Part shown: one piece after another, positions 28,010 to 38,396 of the stretch
Numbering within the stretch: position 1 is the first letter of the stretch
Layout of the letters: each line of letters opens with the position of its first letter
Source of the DNA: Halomonas korlensis
GTDB lineage: Bacteria > Pseudomonadota > Gammaproteobacteria > Pseudomonadales > Halomonadaceae
DNA length: 64,000 nucleotides
Assembly (NCBI RefSeq): GCF_900116705.1
Contig: NZ_FPBP01000005.1
Span: forward strand, 62,001 to 126,000
Reading direction: 5' to 3'
The notes under the pieces: model-generated
Database searches by the model: none
Told to the model about the DNA's origin: nothing
What the model saw: the letters and a program-made list of their open reading frames with translations, nothing else
Position numbers and translations under genes: made by a program

Positions 28010-30640
28010 TTACGCCAGGGCCTTCTCGACGACCTCGTAGACATTGGGCGAGAGCTCCTCGGCACGAATGCGTTCGAGCTCGGCTTTCATGAGTTCCTGG
28101 CGCGGCTCCTCAAAGCGCTGCCAGCGAGTCAGCGGCGTGATGATTCTGGCGGCAATCTCCGGATTGAGCTGGTTGAGCGTGATCACCACGTCAGCCAGCA
28201 GCCGGTAGCCGGCGCCATCGAGACGATGGAAATTGACGCGGTTCTGCGCAAAGGCACCGATCAGGGCGCGTACCTTGTTGGGGTTCTTGAGCGAGAAGGC
28301 GGGATGATCCATCAGGAACTTGACCCGCTCCAGGGCGTCCGGCTGGGGACGGGTCACCTGGATGCTGAACCACTGATCCATGACCAGCGGGTCGTGGGCC
28401 CATGCCTCACCGAAGGCCTTGAGTGCCGGCTCGGCGATATCGGTGCGCGAGCTGTGCACCAGCAGGGTCAGGGCATGGCGTACATCGGTCATGTTGTGGT
28501 CGGCGGCGAACTGGGTGCGCGCCAGTTCTATTCCTTGATCATCTTCGATGGCCATCAGGTAGGCGAGCGCCACGTTTTTAAGGCTGCGCTGGGCGATCTG
28601 CTCAGGCTCGGGGGCGTAGGCCGCATCGGAGCGGTTTTCCTCAAAGAGGCGCAGGAAGTCGTCGCGAAGGGCAGCGGCCAGGGACTGCTTGACGAATTCG
28701 CGGGCGGCATGGATGGCGTCGACATCCACCAGCGCCTGCTGCTCGGCGATATAGGCCTCGGTGGGCAGGGTCAGCATCTCGGCGAGCACCGCCTTGTCGT
28801 CGGTCTCAGTCGCCAGCAGGCCGCGGAAAGCCTCCACTACCCGCGTATCCATGACCTTCTCGACCCCGTTGCGATGCGCGGCGATGAGGTCTTCCAACGC
28901 CAGCATGGCCAGCCGCTGGCCGGCATCCCAGCGGTTGAAATCATCCGAGTCGTGCTGCAGCAGGAAAGCCAGATCTTCTCGGCCGTAAGGGAAGCGTAGC
29001 TTCACCGGGGCGGAGAAGCCGCGCAGTAGCGACGGCACCGGTGCCTCCGAGACATCGGTAAAGACGAATTCCTGCTCCTCCTCACGCAGATGGATCACTG
29101 TATCGCTGCCCAGCGACTCACCGTCCAGAGTCAACGGCAGATCACGTCCGGACTTGGTGCCCACCAGGCCAAGACGCAGCGGGATGTGCAGCGGTAGCTT
29201 GTCGGGCTGGCCAGGGGTCGCCGGCGTGCGCTGTCGCAGCACCAGGCGATACTCGCATTTGGCATAGTCATACTCGCCTTGTGTGTCGATTTCCGGCGTA
29301 CCGGCCTGGGAATACCAGCGCATGAATTGGGACAAATCCAGTCCCGACACTTCCGCCATGCAGCCGACGAAATCCTCGATCGTCACCGCCTGGCCATCGT
29401 AGCGCTCGAAATAGAGATCGCTGCCGCGCCGGAACGCCTCCCAACCCAGCAGATTGCTCAGCATGCGGACCACCTGAGCCCCCTTTTCATAGATGGTCAG
29501 GGTGTAGAAGTTGGTGATCTCGATGTAGTGGTCCGGACGAATCGGGTGCGCCGTGGGGCCGGCGTCCTCGGCGAACTGGGCGGTGCGGAAGAAGGAAACG
29601 TCCTGAATCCGCTTGACCGGGGCCGAGTTGGTATCGGCACTGAAGCACTGGTCGCGAAAGACCGTGAAACCTTCCTTGAGCGATAGCTGGAACCAGTCGC
29701 GGCAGGTCACCCGATTACCCGACCAGTTGTGAAAGTATTCGTGGGCGACGATTCCCTCGACTTGCTGGAAAGCCGCATCGGTCGCGGTATGGGGATGGGT
29801 CAGCACCGCCGCCGAGTTGAAGATGTTGAGCCCCTTGTTCTCCATGGCGCCCATGTTGAAGTCGTTGACCGCAACGATCATGAACAGGTCGAGGTCGTAC
29901 TCGCGAGCATAGGTCTCCTCGTCCCACTGCATGGCACGCTTCAAGGACGCCATGGCATGATCGGTCTTGTCGAGATTCTCCTCTTCGACCCAGATCTGCA
30001 GCGTCACATCGCGCCCACTCATGGTGGTAAAACCGTCCTCGACCTTTTTCAGGTCGCCGGCCACCAACGCGAACAGATAACTGGGCTTGGGGTGCGGGTC
30101 GTCCCAAGTGACGAAATGGCGGCCACCGGGCAGCTCGCCCCGTTCCACCGGGTTGCCGTTGGACAGCAGGATGGGCAACTGGACGGCATCGCCGATCACC
30201 GTGGTGGAGAAAGTCGCCATCACGTCCGGGCGGTCCGGGTAATAGGTAATGCGCCGAAACCCTTCGGCCTCGCACTGGGTGCAGTACATGCCATTAGAGA
30301 GATAGAGCCCTTCGAGGGCGGTGTTGGCCTCTGGCGCGATGTTCACTTCGGTGTCGAGCAGGAAGCGCTGAGGAACGCGGTGTACCCTCAGCCCCGTGTC
30401 CGTCAGCGCATATTCGTCCTCGTCCAGTGGCTGCCCGTCGATGGCAATGGCCTTGAGCGTCAGCTGTTCCCCGTCGAGCTCAAGCGCCGCGCCGGGCTCA
30501 TGCTCGGGATGACGCTCCAGGTGCAGGCGTGCCTTGACGCGCGTCGCGGATGGGTCGAGGTCGAACGTCAGCTCGGTGTGCGTCACGCGATAGGCGGGAG
30601 GCCGGTAGTCGCTCAGGTAGGTCGGCTGCGGTTCGGACAT
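28010..30640 (-). CDS. pepN: Aminopeptidase N (M1 family)
   Basis: 876 residues, as in enteric PepN. It removes N-terminal residues from peptides in the cytosol. The substrate-recognition motif GAMEN is at 264-268, and the zinc site is H300-E301-x-x-H304 with E323. The order is N-terminal beta domain, catalytic domain, small beta domain (about 440-540) and helical C-terminal domain. ATG start at 30640. It appears to be a single-gene unit; upstream of it lies a gap of 120 bp. Confidence 0.97.
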   Translation of the reverse strand: MSEPQPTYLSDYRPPAYRVTHTELTFDLDPSATRVKARLHLERHPEHEPGAALELDGEQLTLKAIAIDGQPLDEDEYALTDTGLRVHRVPQRFLLDTEVNIAPEANTALEGLYLSNGMYCTQCEAEGFRRITYYPDRPDVMATFSTTVIGDAVQLPILLSNGNPVERGELPGGRHFVTWDDPHPKPSYLFALVAGDLKKVEDGFTTMSGRDVTLQIWVEEENLDKTDHAMASLKRAMQWDEETYAREYDLDLFMIVAVNDFNMGAMENKGLNIFNSAAVLTHPHTATDAAFQQVEGIVAHEYFHNWSGNRVTCRDWFQLSLKEGFTVFRDQCFSADTNSAPVKRIQDVSFFRTAQFAEDAGPTAHPIRPDHYIEITNFYTLTIYEKGAQVVRMLSNLLGWEAFRRGSDLYFERYDGQAVTIEDFVGCMAEVSGLDLSQFMRWYSQAGTPEIDTQGEYDYAKCEYRLVLRQRTPATPGQPDKLPLHIPLRLGLVGTKSGRDLPLTLDGESLGSDTVIHLREEEQEFVFTDVSEAPVPSLLRGFSAPVKLRFPYGREDLAFLLQHDSDDFNRWDAGQRLAMLALEDLIAAHRNGVEKVMDTRVVEAFRGLLATETDDKAVLAEMLTLPTEAYIAEQQALVDVDAIHAAREFVKQSLAAALRDDFLRLFEENRSDAAYAPEPEQIAQRSLKNVALAYLMAIEDDQGIELARTQFAADHNMTDVRHALTLLVHSSRTDIAEPALKAFGEAWAHDPLVMDQWFSIQVTRPQPDALERVKFLMDHPAFSLKNPNKVRALIGAFAQNRVNFHRLDGAGYRLLADVVITLNQLNPEIAARIITPLTRWQRFEEPRQELMKAELERIRAEELSPNVYEVVEKALA

Positions 30641-30760
30641 TCAGTAAGGCTCCTGTCTGGAATTACCGAACATTGTACGGCGCCGCTGCCGCTTATCCCA
30701 AAATATCGCTTCCCTAAACATCGCTCGCGGCGGAACGAGAAACGTCCCTGCGGCACAACA

Positions 30761-31138
30761 TCAGGAGGTCACGGCAGGCTCGGGCCGCGTAACGATCCAC
30801 ACGCCAATCGACGAGAGCCCCACGATCAGGGTGAGCTTGAGCCACAGGATGCCAACGGTAAAGACAAGTACCAGCATCGACACACCGAGCATGAAGACGG
30901 CCAGCCACTTGGCATGACGCGGGATGGCCCCTTCATCCTCCCAGGCGATGACGGCTGGGCCGAAGCGCGGATGTTCGCGAATCCACTCAGCGAAACGCGG
31001 CGACCCACGAGACGCCGCCCAGACGGCCAGCAGCATGAAGCATGTCGTCGGCATCAAGGGCACGAACACGCCAATGACGCCGAGCGAAAAGCCGACCCAG
31101 GCAACGGCAATGTAAATGACGCGCCGCAACGACGACAT
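30761..31138 (-). CDS. DUF454 (YbaN-family) inner-membrane protein
   Basis: 125 residues with hydrophobic stretches near 6-30, 35-45 and 79-112. The conserved LGVIGVFVPLMPTTCFMLLAVWAASRGSPRF block with W-I-x-x-H-P-R-F-G defines DUF454. The start at ATG 31138 has GGAGG nine bases upstream; the longer frame has no such site. Function unknown in the family. Confidence 0.88.
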   Translation of the reverse strand: MSSLRRVIYIAVAWVGFSLGVIGVFVPLMPTTCFMLLAVWAASRGSPRFAEWIREHPRFGPAVIAWEDEGAIPRHAKWLAVFMLGVSMLVLVFTVGILWLKLTLIVGLSSIGVWIVTRPEPAVTS

Positions 31139-31265
31139 CGGCGAATTCCTCCTTCGTCCTCGTCCCTTATTGAAGCGCATCATGCTCGGCAAGGCCAATC
31201 AAAGCGCTTCGATCCCATCAGGCCAGCGATGGCGTAACTCTTGGCGTGGTCCCAGTCACCAGGGC

Positions 31266-31751
31266 TCAGTCGCGAAAGTTGTCGAACTGCAACGGCAGGT
31301 CTGGGCCGCCCTCTCCCCGCAGCAGCGCCATCACCGCCTGGAGGTCATCACGCTTCTTGCCGGTCACCCGGACCTTCTCGCCCTGAATCTGCGCCTGCAC
31401 CTTGAGTTTGCTGTCCTTGATGCGCTTGACCACGTCCTTGGCCTCCTTGGCGTCGAGGCCCTGCTTGAGCTTCACCTCCTGCCGGGCCCGCACGCCGGAG
31501 AGCACCGGCTCCTGAATATCCATGCAGCGCGCATCGATGCCCCGGCCGATCAGTTTGTTGCGCAGCACATCGAGCATCTGCTTGAGTTGGAAGTCGACCT
31601 CGGCCTCCAGCGCAACTGTCTCACCACTGAGCTCGAAGCTCGCGGTGACGCCCTTGAAGTCGAAGCGCGTCTGTATCTCACGGTTGGCCTGGTCAACGGC
31701 ATTGCTGGCTTCGTGACGGTCGAACTCGGAGACGATATCGAAAGAGGGCAT
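31266..31751 (-). CDS. yajQ: YajQ-family nucleotide-binding protein
   Basis: 161 residues, the usual size. It starts [22 protein letters not shown] and contains [37 protein letters not shown] helices and the terminal [10 protein letters not shown], all signatures of YajQ. Some homologues bind cyclic di-GMP and others bind nucleotides or tRNA; the local role is unknown. The start at 31751 has AGGAAAG upstream. It is separate from the GNAT gene by 123 bp. Confidence 0.94.
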   Translation of the reverse strand: MPSFDIVSEFDRHEASNAVDQANREIQTRFDFKGVTASFELSGETVALEAEVDFQLKQMLDVLRNKLIGRGIDARCMDIQEPVLSGVRARQEVKLKQGLDAKEAKDVVKRIKDSKLKVQAQIQGEKVRVTGKKRDDLQAVMALLRGEGGPDLPLQFDNFRD

Positions 31752-31874
31752 GGCGCTTTCCTGAATGACAACGGAGTATTGAGAAATAGTGAGCTGCGAG
31801 GCTTTGATGGATAGTACGCTGTGAAAAGCCATGACACAGCGGCGTGAACGACAAGCCGCTTATCAGCCCAGGGA

Positions 31875-32348
31875 TCAGGACGCGGCCTCGACCACCGGCG
31901 CGAGGGGCTTTGCCATCTGCCAGCCGGCGCAGCCATCCTCATAATAGGCCTCGAGCCAGGCCTGCAGACGAAAGCCCATGCGCCGGTATAACCCCAGCGC
32001 CACGCGGTTGTCGGCTCGCACTTCCAGGCCCAGCACATCACTGCCTCGCTCGCGCGCTACGGCCTCCATGGTCACCAGCAGACGCTTCCCGAGGCCGCTT
32101 CCCCGAGCCTCGGGGTGAACGCAGAAGGAGTAGAGTCGAGCGCGCCGACTGTTCTGACGCAGCAGCACCGTCGCGTAGCCGAGCAGGCGGCCGGTTTCAT
32201 CGACTGCCACGCGCGTCTCGGCATTGGCCCGATTCAGCAGGTGCCAGAGTTGGCGCCGGCTGAAACGATCACCGCTGAAGGCGAGTTGCTCCAGGCGACA
32301 AATGGCGTCCAGGTCGCGGGAAGTGGCCTGGCGCAGGCTGGCGGTCAT
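31875..32348 (-). CDS. GNAT-family N-acetyltransferase
   Basis: 157 residues with one GNAT domain. The acetyl-CoA loop is VHPEARGSGLGKRLL near 77-91, followed by LEVRADNRVALGLYRRMGFR, the RimI-like signature. GGAG precedes the ATG at 32348. It is divergent from the RLAN/ATP-grasp gene at 32529 with 180 bp between. Gammaproteobacteria often pair these two families, sometimes with a C39-like peptidase, which I do not find here. RimI-like ribosomal acetylation is an alternative role. Confidence 0.88.
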   Translation of the reverse strand: MTASLRQATSRDLDAICRLEQLAFSGDRFSRRQLWHLLNRANAETRVAVDETGRLLGYATVLLRQNSRRARLYSFCVHPEARGSGLGKRLLVTMEAVARERGSDVLGLEVRADNRVALGLYRRMGFRLQAWLEAYYEDGCAGWQMAKPLAPVVEAAS

Positions 32349-32528
32349 GACTTATCTCCTGATCAGTGGCTGTGATTGTGGCCATCGCGTGAGTCACTGT
32401 CAGCCGTCTTTACATGAAATATTTTCACTACGAATTCTGCTTGTTGATGAAGAATCTCACGGTCATGCTAACGGACTTGCCCACAGCTCGCCCCGTCTCG
32501 TGCTCCGGCTCATTCCAGGAAACCCCTC

Positions 32529-34100
32529 ATGTGCCCTTTACGCATTGTTGTTGACCGTCTGGAAGATTGGCAGCCCTATTATCCCTCGGAAGACCTGATC
32601 ACCGCCGACGATTTTCTCTCCCTGGACCGTCGCCATGGCGATGTCCACAACCAGGAACGATCCACGCACGTGATCAACCTGTGCGGCGAGCTCGACTACC
32701 TGGGGACCGGGTACTATGTCTCGCTGCTGGCACAAGCACGTGGGCAGCGAGCGATACCCACGGTCGAGACACTCAACGCCCTGTCGCGCAAGGCCCTTAT
32801 CGACCTGCAACTCGATGATATTGCGCCACTGCTCAGCGAGCTGGCCCGACGTGGCTCGCTTTCCGGTGGTCGCCTCTCGTTGCGGCTGCTGTTCGGCGAA
32901 TGCCTGTTGCCGGAATTGGCCAAGCTCGCCCGCAAGCTGTTCGAGCGACTCCCCTGCCCGCTGCTCGAGGCCCGCCTCGAGCGTCGGCACGACCTCTGGC
33001 GGCTGGCCAGCCTCAAACCCCTGCGGTTGCGTGACCTGAACGCTGACGAGCAGGACCGCTTCGCCGTCGCGCTCAACCGCCACTCGCGCAAGGTATGGCG
33101 AACCCCCACGGCGCGGCGTCGTTACCGCTTCGACCTGGCGATCCTGGTCGAACCCCAGGAGGCCCTCCCGCCCAGCAACCGCAGCGCGCTCAAGGCCTTC
33201 ATACGCGCCGGACGCAAACAGGGGATCGATGTGTCGCTGATCACCAAGCGCGACGCGGGGCGCCTGGCAGAATTCGACGCACTTTTCATCCGCGAGACTA
33301 CCGCGCTCGATCACCACACCTATCGTATGGCGCGCCAGGCCGAGCACGAGGGACTGGTCGTGATCGACGCGCCACAGGACATCCTGCGTTGCACCAACAA
33401 GGTTTACCTGCATGCGTTGCTGCGCGCCCGCGGCGTGCCGGCGCCGGAAGGTGTGCTGCTCAAGCGGCGCGACCGGCGCCCGCTGGCCGAGCGGGTCGCC
33501 GGGCTAAGCTTCCCGCTGGTGCTGAAGATTCCCGACGGCGCCTTCTCGCGCGGTATCGTCAAGATCGAATCGCTGGCGCAGCTTGAATCCGAGGCCCGCC
33601 GCCTGTTTCAGGACTCCGCCCTGCTGCTGCTGCAGGAATGGCTGCCCACCGAGTACGACTGGCGCATCGGCGTGCTCGACGGCCAGGTACTGTTTGCCAG
33701 TCGCTACTACATGGCCCGCGGGCACTGGCAGATCTACGATCATTCCGGCGCTCGGGTGAAAAGCGGCGGCTTCACGACCCATGACCCCGCCGAGGTACCC
33801 AAGGGGGTGATCAAGGCGGCGCTCAAGGCGACACGGCTGATCGGCAACGGGCTTTACGGCGTGGATATCAAGCAGGCGGGCGAGCGGGTCGTGGTGATCG
33901 AGGTCAACGACAACCCCAACGTGGATGCCGGTATCGAGGATGCGATCCTTGGCTGCGCCCTCTATGAGCGCATCATGGGTGTGTTCCTGGCGCGTATGGA
34001 AGCACGGGTGCGTAACGCTCGCCAGGCGCCCGCAGCGGCTGACGAGCGAGGGAAAATGACGTACGCTTCGCGATCCCCTTCCCCTGTCGAGGAGCCGTGA
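32529..34100 (+). CDS. RLAN-domain / RimK-type ATP-grasp ligase
   Basis: 523 residues. The N-terminal ~190 residues match the RimK-like ATP-grasp N-terminal (RLAN) type, with LCGELDYLGTGYYVSLLAQARGQ. A linker follows, then an ATP-grasp ligase from about 290 to 490: NKVYLHALLRARGVPAPEG, FPLVLKIPDGAFSRGIVK, LLLQEWLPTEYDWRIGVLDG and VVVIEVNDNPNVDAGIED with Mg-binding E and N. Such enzymes join carboxylates to amines using ATP, for example adding amino acids to peptides or proteins. The substrate is unknown. Its stop codon overlaps the cobO start (TGATG), so the two are co-translated. Confidence 0.88.
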   Translation: MCPLRIVVDRLEDWQPYYPSEDLITADDFLSLDRRHGDVHNQERSTHVINLCGELDYLGTGYYVSLLAQARGQRAIPTVETLNALSRKALIDLQLDDIAPLLSELARRGSLSGGRLSLRLLFGECLLPELAKLARKLFERLPCPLLEARLERRHDLWRLASLKPLRLRDLNADEQDRFAVALNRHSRKVWRTPTARRRYRFDLAILVEPQEALPPSNRSALKAFIRAGRKQGIDVSLITKRDAGRLAEFDALFIRETTALDHHTYRMARQAEHEGLVVIDAPQDILRCTNKVYLHALLRARGVPAPEGVLLKRRDRRPLAERVAGLSFPLVLKIPDGAFSRGIVKIESLAQLESEARRLFQDSALLLLQEWLPTEYDWRIGVLDGQVLFASRYYMARGHWQIYDHSGARVKSGGFTTHDPAEVPKGVIKAALKATRLIGNGLYGVDIKQAGERVVVIEVNDNPNVDAGIEDAILGCALYERIMGVFLARMEARVRNARQAPAAADERGKMTYASRSPSPVEEP

Positions 34101-34699
34101 TGAGCGATCGAGAATCCCGCCACCAACAGTCCATGCAGAAACTCAAGGCCCGGGTCGACGAGAAAGTCGCCAGTGCCGACGAGCAACGCGGCCTGCTGCT
34201 GGTATTCACCGGCAACGGCAAGGGCAAGACCACCGCCGCCTGGGGAACCGTGACGCGGGCGCTCGGCTACGGTTACCGGGTGGGCGTGGTGCAGTTCATC
34301 AAGGGGCTTTGGGAGTGCGGCGAGCGCGACCGCCTGGCGGAAGACCCCAACCTCGACGTAGCCATCATGGCCACCGGCTTCACCTGGGATACCCAGAACC
34401 GCGAGGCTGACACCCGTGCCTGCCGCGAGGTTTGGGTCGAGGCCGAACGCATGCTGGCCGACCCCGAGGTCTATCTGGTGGTGCTCGACGAGATCACCTA
34501 CATGCTCAAGTTCGGCTACTTGGACATCGCGACGGTCAAGCAGGCGCTGGAGAACCGCCCGCCTGAACAGACGGTGATCGTCACCGGCCGCAATGCGCAT
34601 CGCGAGCTCACCGCCATGGCCGATACCGTGACCGAGATGCAGGAGGTCCGCCACGCCTTCAACAACGGCCTTCAGGCCAGGCGCGGCATCGATTACTGA
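34100..34699 (+). CDS. cobO: Cob(I)alamin adenosyltransferase (CobO/BtuR type)
   Basis: 199 residues. The P-loop is TGNGKGKTTAA with K41/K43; WDTQNREAD, LVVLDEITYMLKFGYLD and VIVTGRNAHREL follow. It transfers 5'-deoxyadenosyl from ATP to cob(I)alamin or precursors. The start at ATG 34100 (GGAG upstream) shares one base with the previous stop. No other corrinoid genes or cobalamin riboswitch are in the window, so it may serve salvage. Confidence 0.95.
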   Translation: MSDRESRHQQSMQKLKARVDEKVASADEQRGLLLVFTGNGKGKTTAAWGTVTRALGYGYRVGVVQFIKGLWECGERDRLAEDPNLDVAIMATGFTWDTQNREADTRACREVWVEAERMLADPEVYLVVLDEITYMLKFGYLDIATVKQALENRPPEQTVIVTGRNAHRELTAMADTVTEMQEVRHAFNNGLQARRGIDY

Positions 34700-34744
34700 A
34701 CGCTCGATGCGCCGAACCACGCTCGCACCGAACCACAAAAAGTG

Positions 34745-34768
34745 AAAGGCGCCCTCTCGGGCGCCTTT
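34745..34768. terminator. Bidirectional terminator between cobO and purA
   Basis: AAAGGCGCCC, loop TCTC, GGGCGCCTTT. The A/T ends provide a T tract on each strand (minus continues CACTTTTTG). Lies between convergent genes. Confidence 0.85.
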
Positions 34769-34795
34769 GCGATGCCTGCCATCGACGCGAACGGT

Positions 34796-36160
<1,365 letters not shown>

Positions 36161-37360
36161 TCAGGCCCGATCCGATGATGATGCCGCCAGGGACATCACG
36201 ACCCAGCGTCCGTCGCGCTTTTCCAGAATACGATCGCAGCGGTGCGCCTCGGGTCCGGTGCGCTGGCCGGGAAGCGCCTGCACGACCCGCTCGCCACGCT
36301 CACGCAGGACGGACACCGCCTCTCTCAGCCCGCTCCCCTCGGCAGGTGCCCAGATGCCGTCGTGGGCAGACGCCACCGACACCAGCGTGGCGAGCAACTT
36401 CAAATCCATGGAAAACCCGGTGGCCGGCCGGGCCCGGCCGAAGGCGCGACCGGTATCATCATAACGCCCACCCTTTGCCAGGGCCTGACCGTAGCCGGGC
36501 GCATAGGCGGCAAACATCATTCCCGTGTGATACTGATAGCCACGCAGCTCGGCCAGGTCAACGTAAAGCGCCACCTCCGGATGCTCGGCCAGCACGCCAC
36601 GCTGCAGGGCGCGCAGCTGGTCGAGCGCCGCGCCGACCGGCGCGGGCGCCTCGACGAAGGCCTCGCGCGCCTCATCAAGCACTTCCGGCCCGCCATGCAG
36701 GCGGCCCAGGGCCATGAACATATCGGCCAAGGACGCATCGTCGACACTCTCCTTGACACGAGCCGCGAGCTCTCCCGGCGACTTGAGTTCCAGCGCCGCG
36801 AAAAGCGCCCGTTCCTGCTCGATGTCGAGCCCGGCGGCCTGCACGAGGCTGCGGTAGATGCCGATATGGCCCAGCGCCAGGTGGACCTCGTCGGCACCGG
36901 CCGCCTTCAGGCTGGCCAACGCCAACTGGAGTACCTCCAGATCGGCCTCCAGCCCGGCGTGACCGAACAGTTCCACGCCCACCTGGACCGGGCTGCGCCC
37001 GCCCTGGTGCTGGTCGGCCTTGGCCCGTAGCACGTTGGTGCAGTAGCACAGCCGCACCGGCCCTTGGCGCTTCATGGAATGCGAGTCCATGCGCGCGACT
37101 TGGGGCGTGACATCGGCGCTGACCCCCATCATGCGGCCGGTCGGCTGGTCGGTGAGCTTGAAGGTCTGCAGATCGAGATCGGTGCCGGTGCCGGTCAGCA
37201 GCGAGTCGAGAAACTCGACCGGCGGCGGCATCACCTGGTCATAGCCCCAGCGTTGGTAGAGGTCCAGCAGCGCTCGGCGAAGCTCTTCCATGCGGCTCGC
37301 CTGGGGCGGCAGCACTTCATCCATGCCGTCGGGCAGCAGCCAGCGGTCAGCGATGGTCAT
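36161..37360 (-). CDS. hisZ: ATP phosphoribosyltransferase regulatory subunit
   Basis: 399 residues, a class II histidyl-tRNA-synthetase-like protein without the anticodon domain. It activates the short HisG enzyme in histidine synthesis. It starts MTIADRWLLPDGMDEVLPPQA; motif-2-like VRLCYCTNVLRAKADQHQGGRSPVQVGVELFG and AKGGRYDDTGRAFGRARPATGFSMDL are visible. The start at ATG 37360 has AGGA upstream. Presence of hisZ implies a short-form hisG elsewhere. A terminator separates it from hflC. Confidence 0.95.
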   Translation of the reverse strand: MTIADRWLLPDGMDEVLPPQASRMEELRRALLDLYQRWGYDQVMPPPVEFLDSLLTGTGTDLDLQTFKLTDQPTGRMMGVSADVTPQVARMDSHSMKRQGPVRLCYCTNVLRAKADQHQGGRSPVQVGVELFGHAGLEADLEVLQLALASLKAAGADEVHLALGHIGIYRSLVQAAGLDIEQERALFAALELKSPGELAARVKESVDDASLADMFMALGRLHGGPEVLDEAREAFVEAPAPVGAALDQLRALQRGVLAEHPEVALYVDLAELRGYQYHTGMMFAAYAPGYGQALAKGGRYDDTGRAFGRARPATGFSMDLKLLATLVSVASAHDGIWAPAEGSGLREAVSVLRERGERVVQALPGQRTGPEAHRCDRILEKRDGRWVVMSLAASSSDRA

Positions 37361-37421
37361 GAGAATAATCCTGCAAGACGATGAATTGCCCAGACGTGAC
37401 CGGATCGAGGACGACGGCCAC

Positions 37422-37446
37422 AAAAAAACCGGGCCACGCCCGGTTT
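37422..37446 (-). terminator. Rho-independent terminator of hflKC
   Basis: Minus strand AAACCGGGC, loop GTG, GCCCGGTTT, then TTTT. About 70 bp after the hflC stop and 60 bp before hisZ. Confidence 0.9.
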
Positions 37447-37514
37447 CAGGATCTTACCACGTTTGAGAGCGGGATGAACCCCATGCGGCGGGCGGCGTGC
37501 CACCCGCCGGCGCC

Positions 37515-38396
37515 TCACTCCTCGGTGGGAGTGGGGCTCTTGAGGTACTGGAAGAATTCGCTCGACGGATCGAGCACCAGCATGTTGCCGTCGCCCTCGA
37601 AGCTCTCGCGATACGCATTCAGACTGCGCCAGAAGCTGAAGAACTCCTGATCCTCGCCATATGCCTCGGAGAAGATCCCTGCCGCCTCGGCGTCGCCCTC
37701 ACCTCGCAGGGTTTCGGAACGCGCCTGGGCCTGGGCAAGCAGCACCTGGCGTCGGCGATCGGCGTTGGCGCGTATCCGCTCGGCCTCTTCCTGGCCCTGG
37801 GCACGCCATTCCCGCGCCTGTCGTTCACGTTCGGAGCGCATCCGTTCGTAGACCGCGGCAGACACGTCCTCAGGCAGGTCGATGCGCTTGACGCGGATAT
37901 CTAGGATCGACACGCCCAGTTCCTCGCGCATCAGTTCGTCGAGATCCTCGGCAGGTCCGGTCATCAAGTCGTCGCGGCGTTCGGCGATGATCTGCTGCAG
38001 ATCAAGGCGACCGAACTCGTTACGCAAGCTCTCGTCGACCCGCGGCTGGATCAGCCGGATCGCCATCAGCTCGTCGCCGGACGTCGCCTCGTAGTAGCGC
38101 GTGGGGTTGACCACCTGCCACTGGACATAGGAATCGACGATCACGGCCTTCTGCTCGAGCGTCAGATAGCGGCTGGGCTCGGTATCCAGGGTCAACACGC
38201 GCGTATCGAACTTGCGGATGGTCTGCGTGATCGGAACCTTCGCATGCAGGCCCGGCTGGATGTTCTCCTCGATCACCTCACCGAAGCGCAGCTTGACCGC
38301 GCGTTCGGTCTCGTCGACCACATACAGGGTGTTGCTTGCCAACCAGGCGACAGCGGCGAGGCCGCCGACGATAAGCAGGGAACGATTATTGATCAT
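37515..38396 (-). CDS. hflC: Protease modulator HflC
   Basis: 293 residues. One N-terminal membrane anchor (SLLIVGGLAAVAWLASNTLYVV) precedes an SPFH/band-7 domain (VDETERAVKLRFGEV) and a coiled C-terminal part rich in RERQAREWRAQGQEEAERIRA. HflC and HflK form a periplasm-facing complex that controls FtsH. The ATG directly follows the hflK stop codon with no gap. Confidence 0.97.
   Translation of the reverse strand: MINNRSLLIVGGLAAVAWLASNTLYVVDETERAVKLRFGEVIEENIQPGLHAKVPITQTIRKFDTRVLTLDTEPSRYLTLEQKAVIVDSYVQWQVVNPTRYYEATSGDELMAIRLIQPRVDESLRNEFGRLDLQQIIAERRDDLMTGPAEDLDELMREELGVSILDIRVKRIDLPEDVSAAVYERMRSERERQAREWRAQGQEEAERIRANADRRRQVLLAQAQARSETLRGEGDAEAAGIFSEAYGEDQEFFSFWRSLNAYRESFEGDGNMLVLDPSSEFFQYLKSPTPTEE

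Noticed and set aside
34097..34699. cobO near rimK-like gene as part of a cobalamin biosynthesis island
   Set aside because: No other corrinoid gene or cobalamin riboswitch was seen; only the adenosyltransferase is present.
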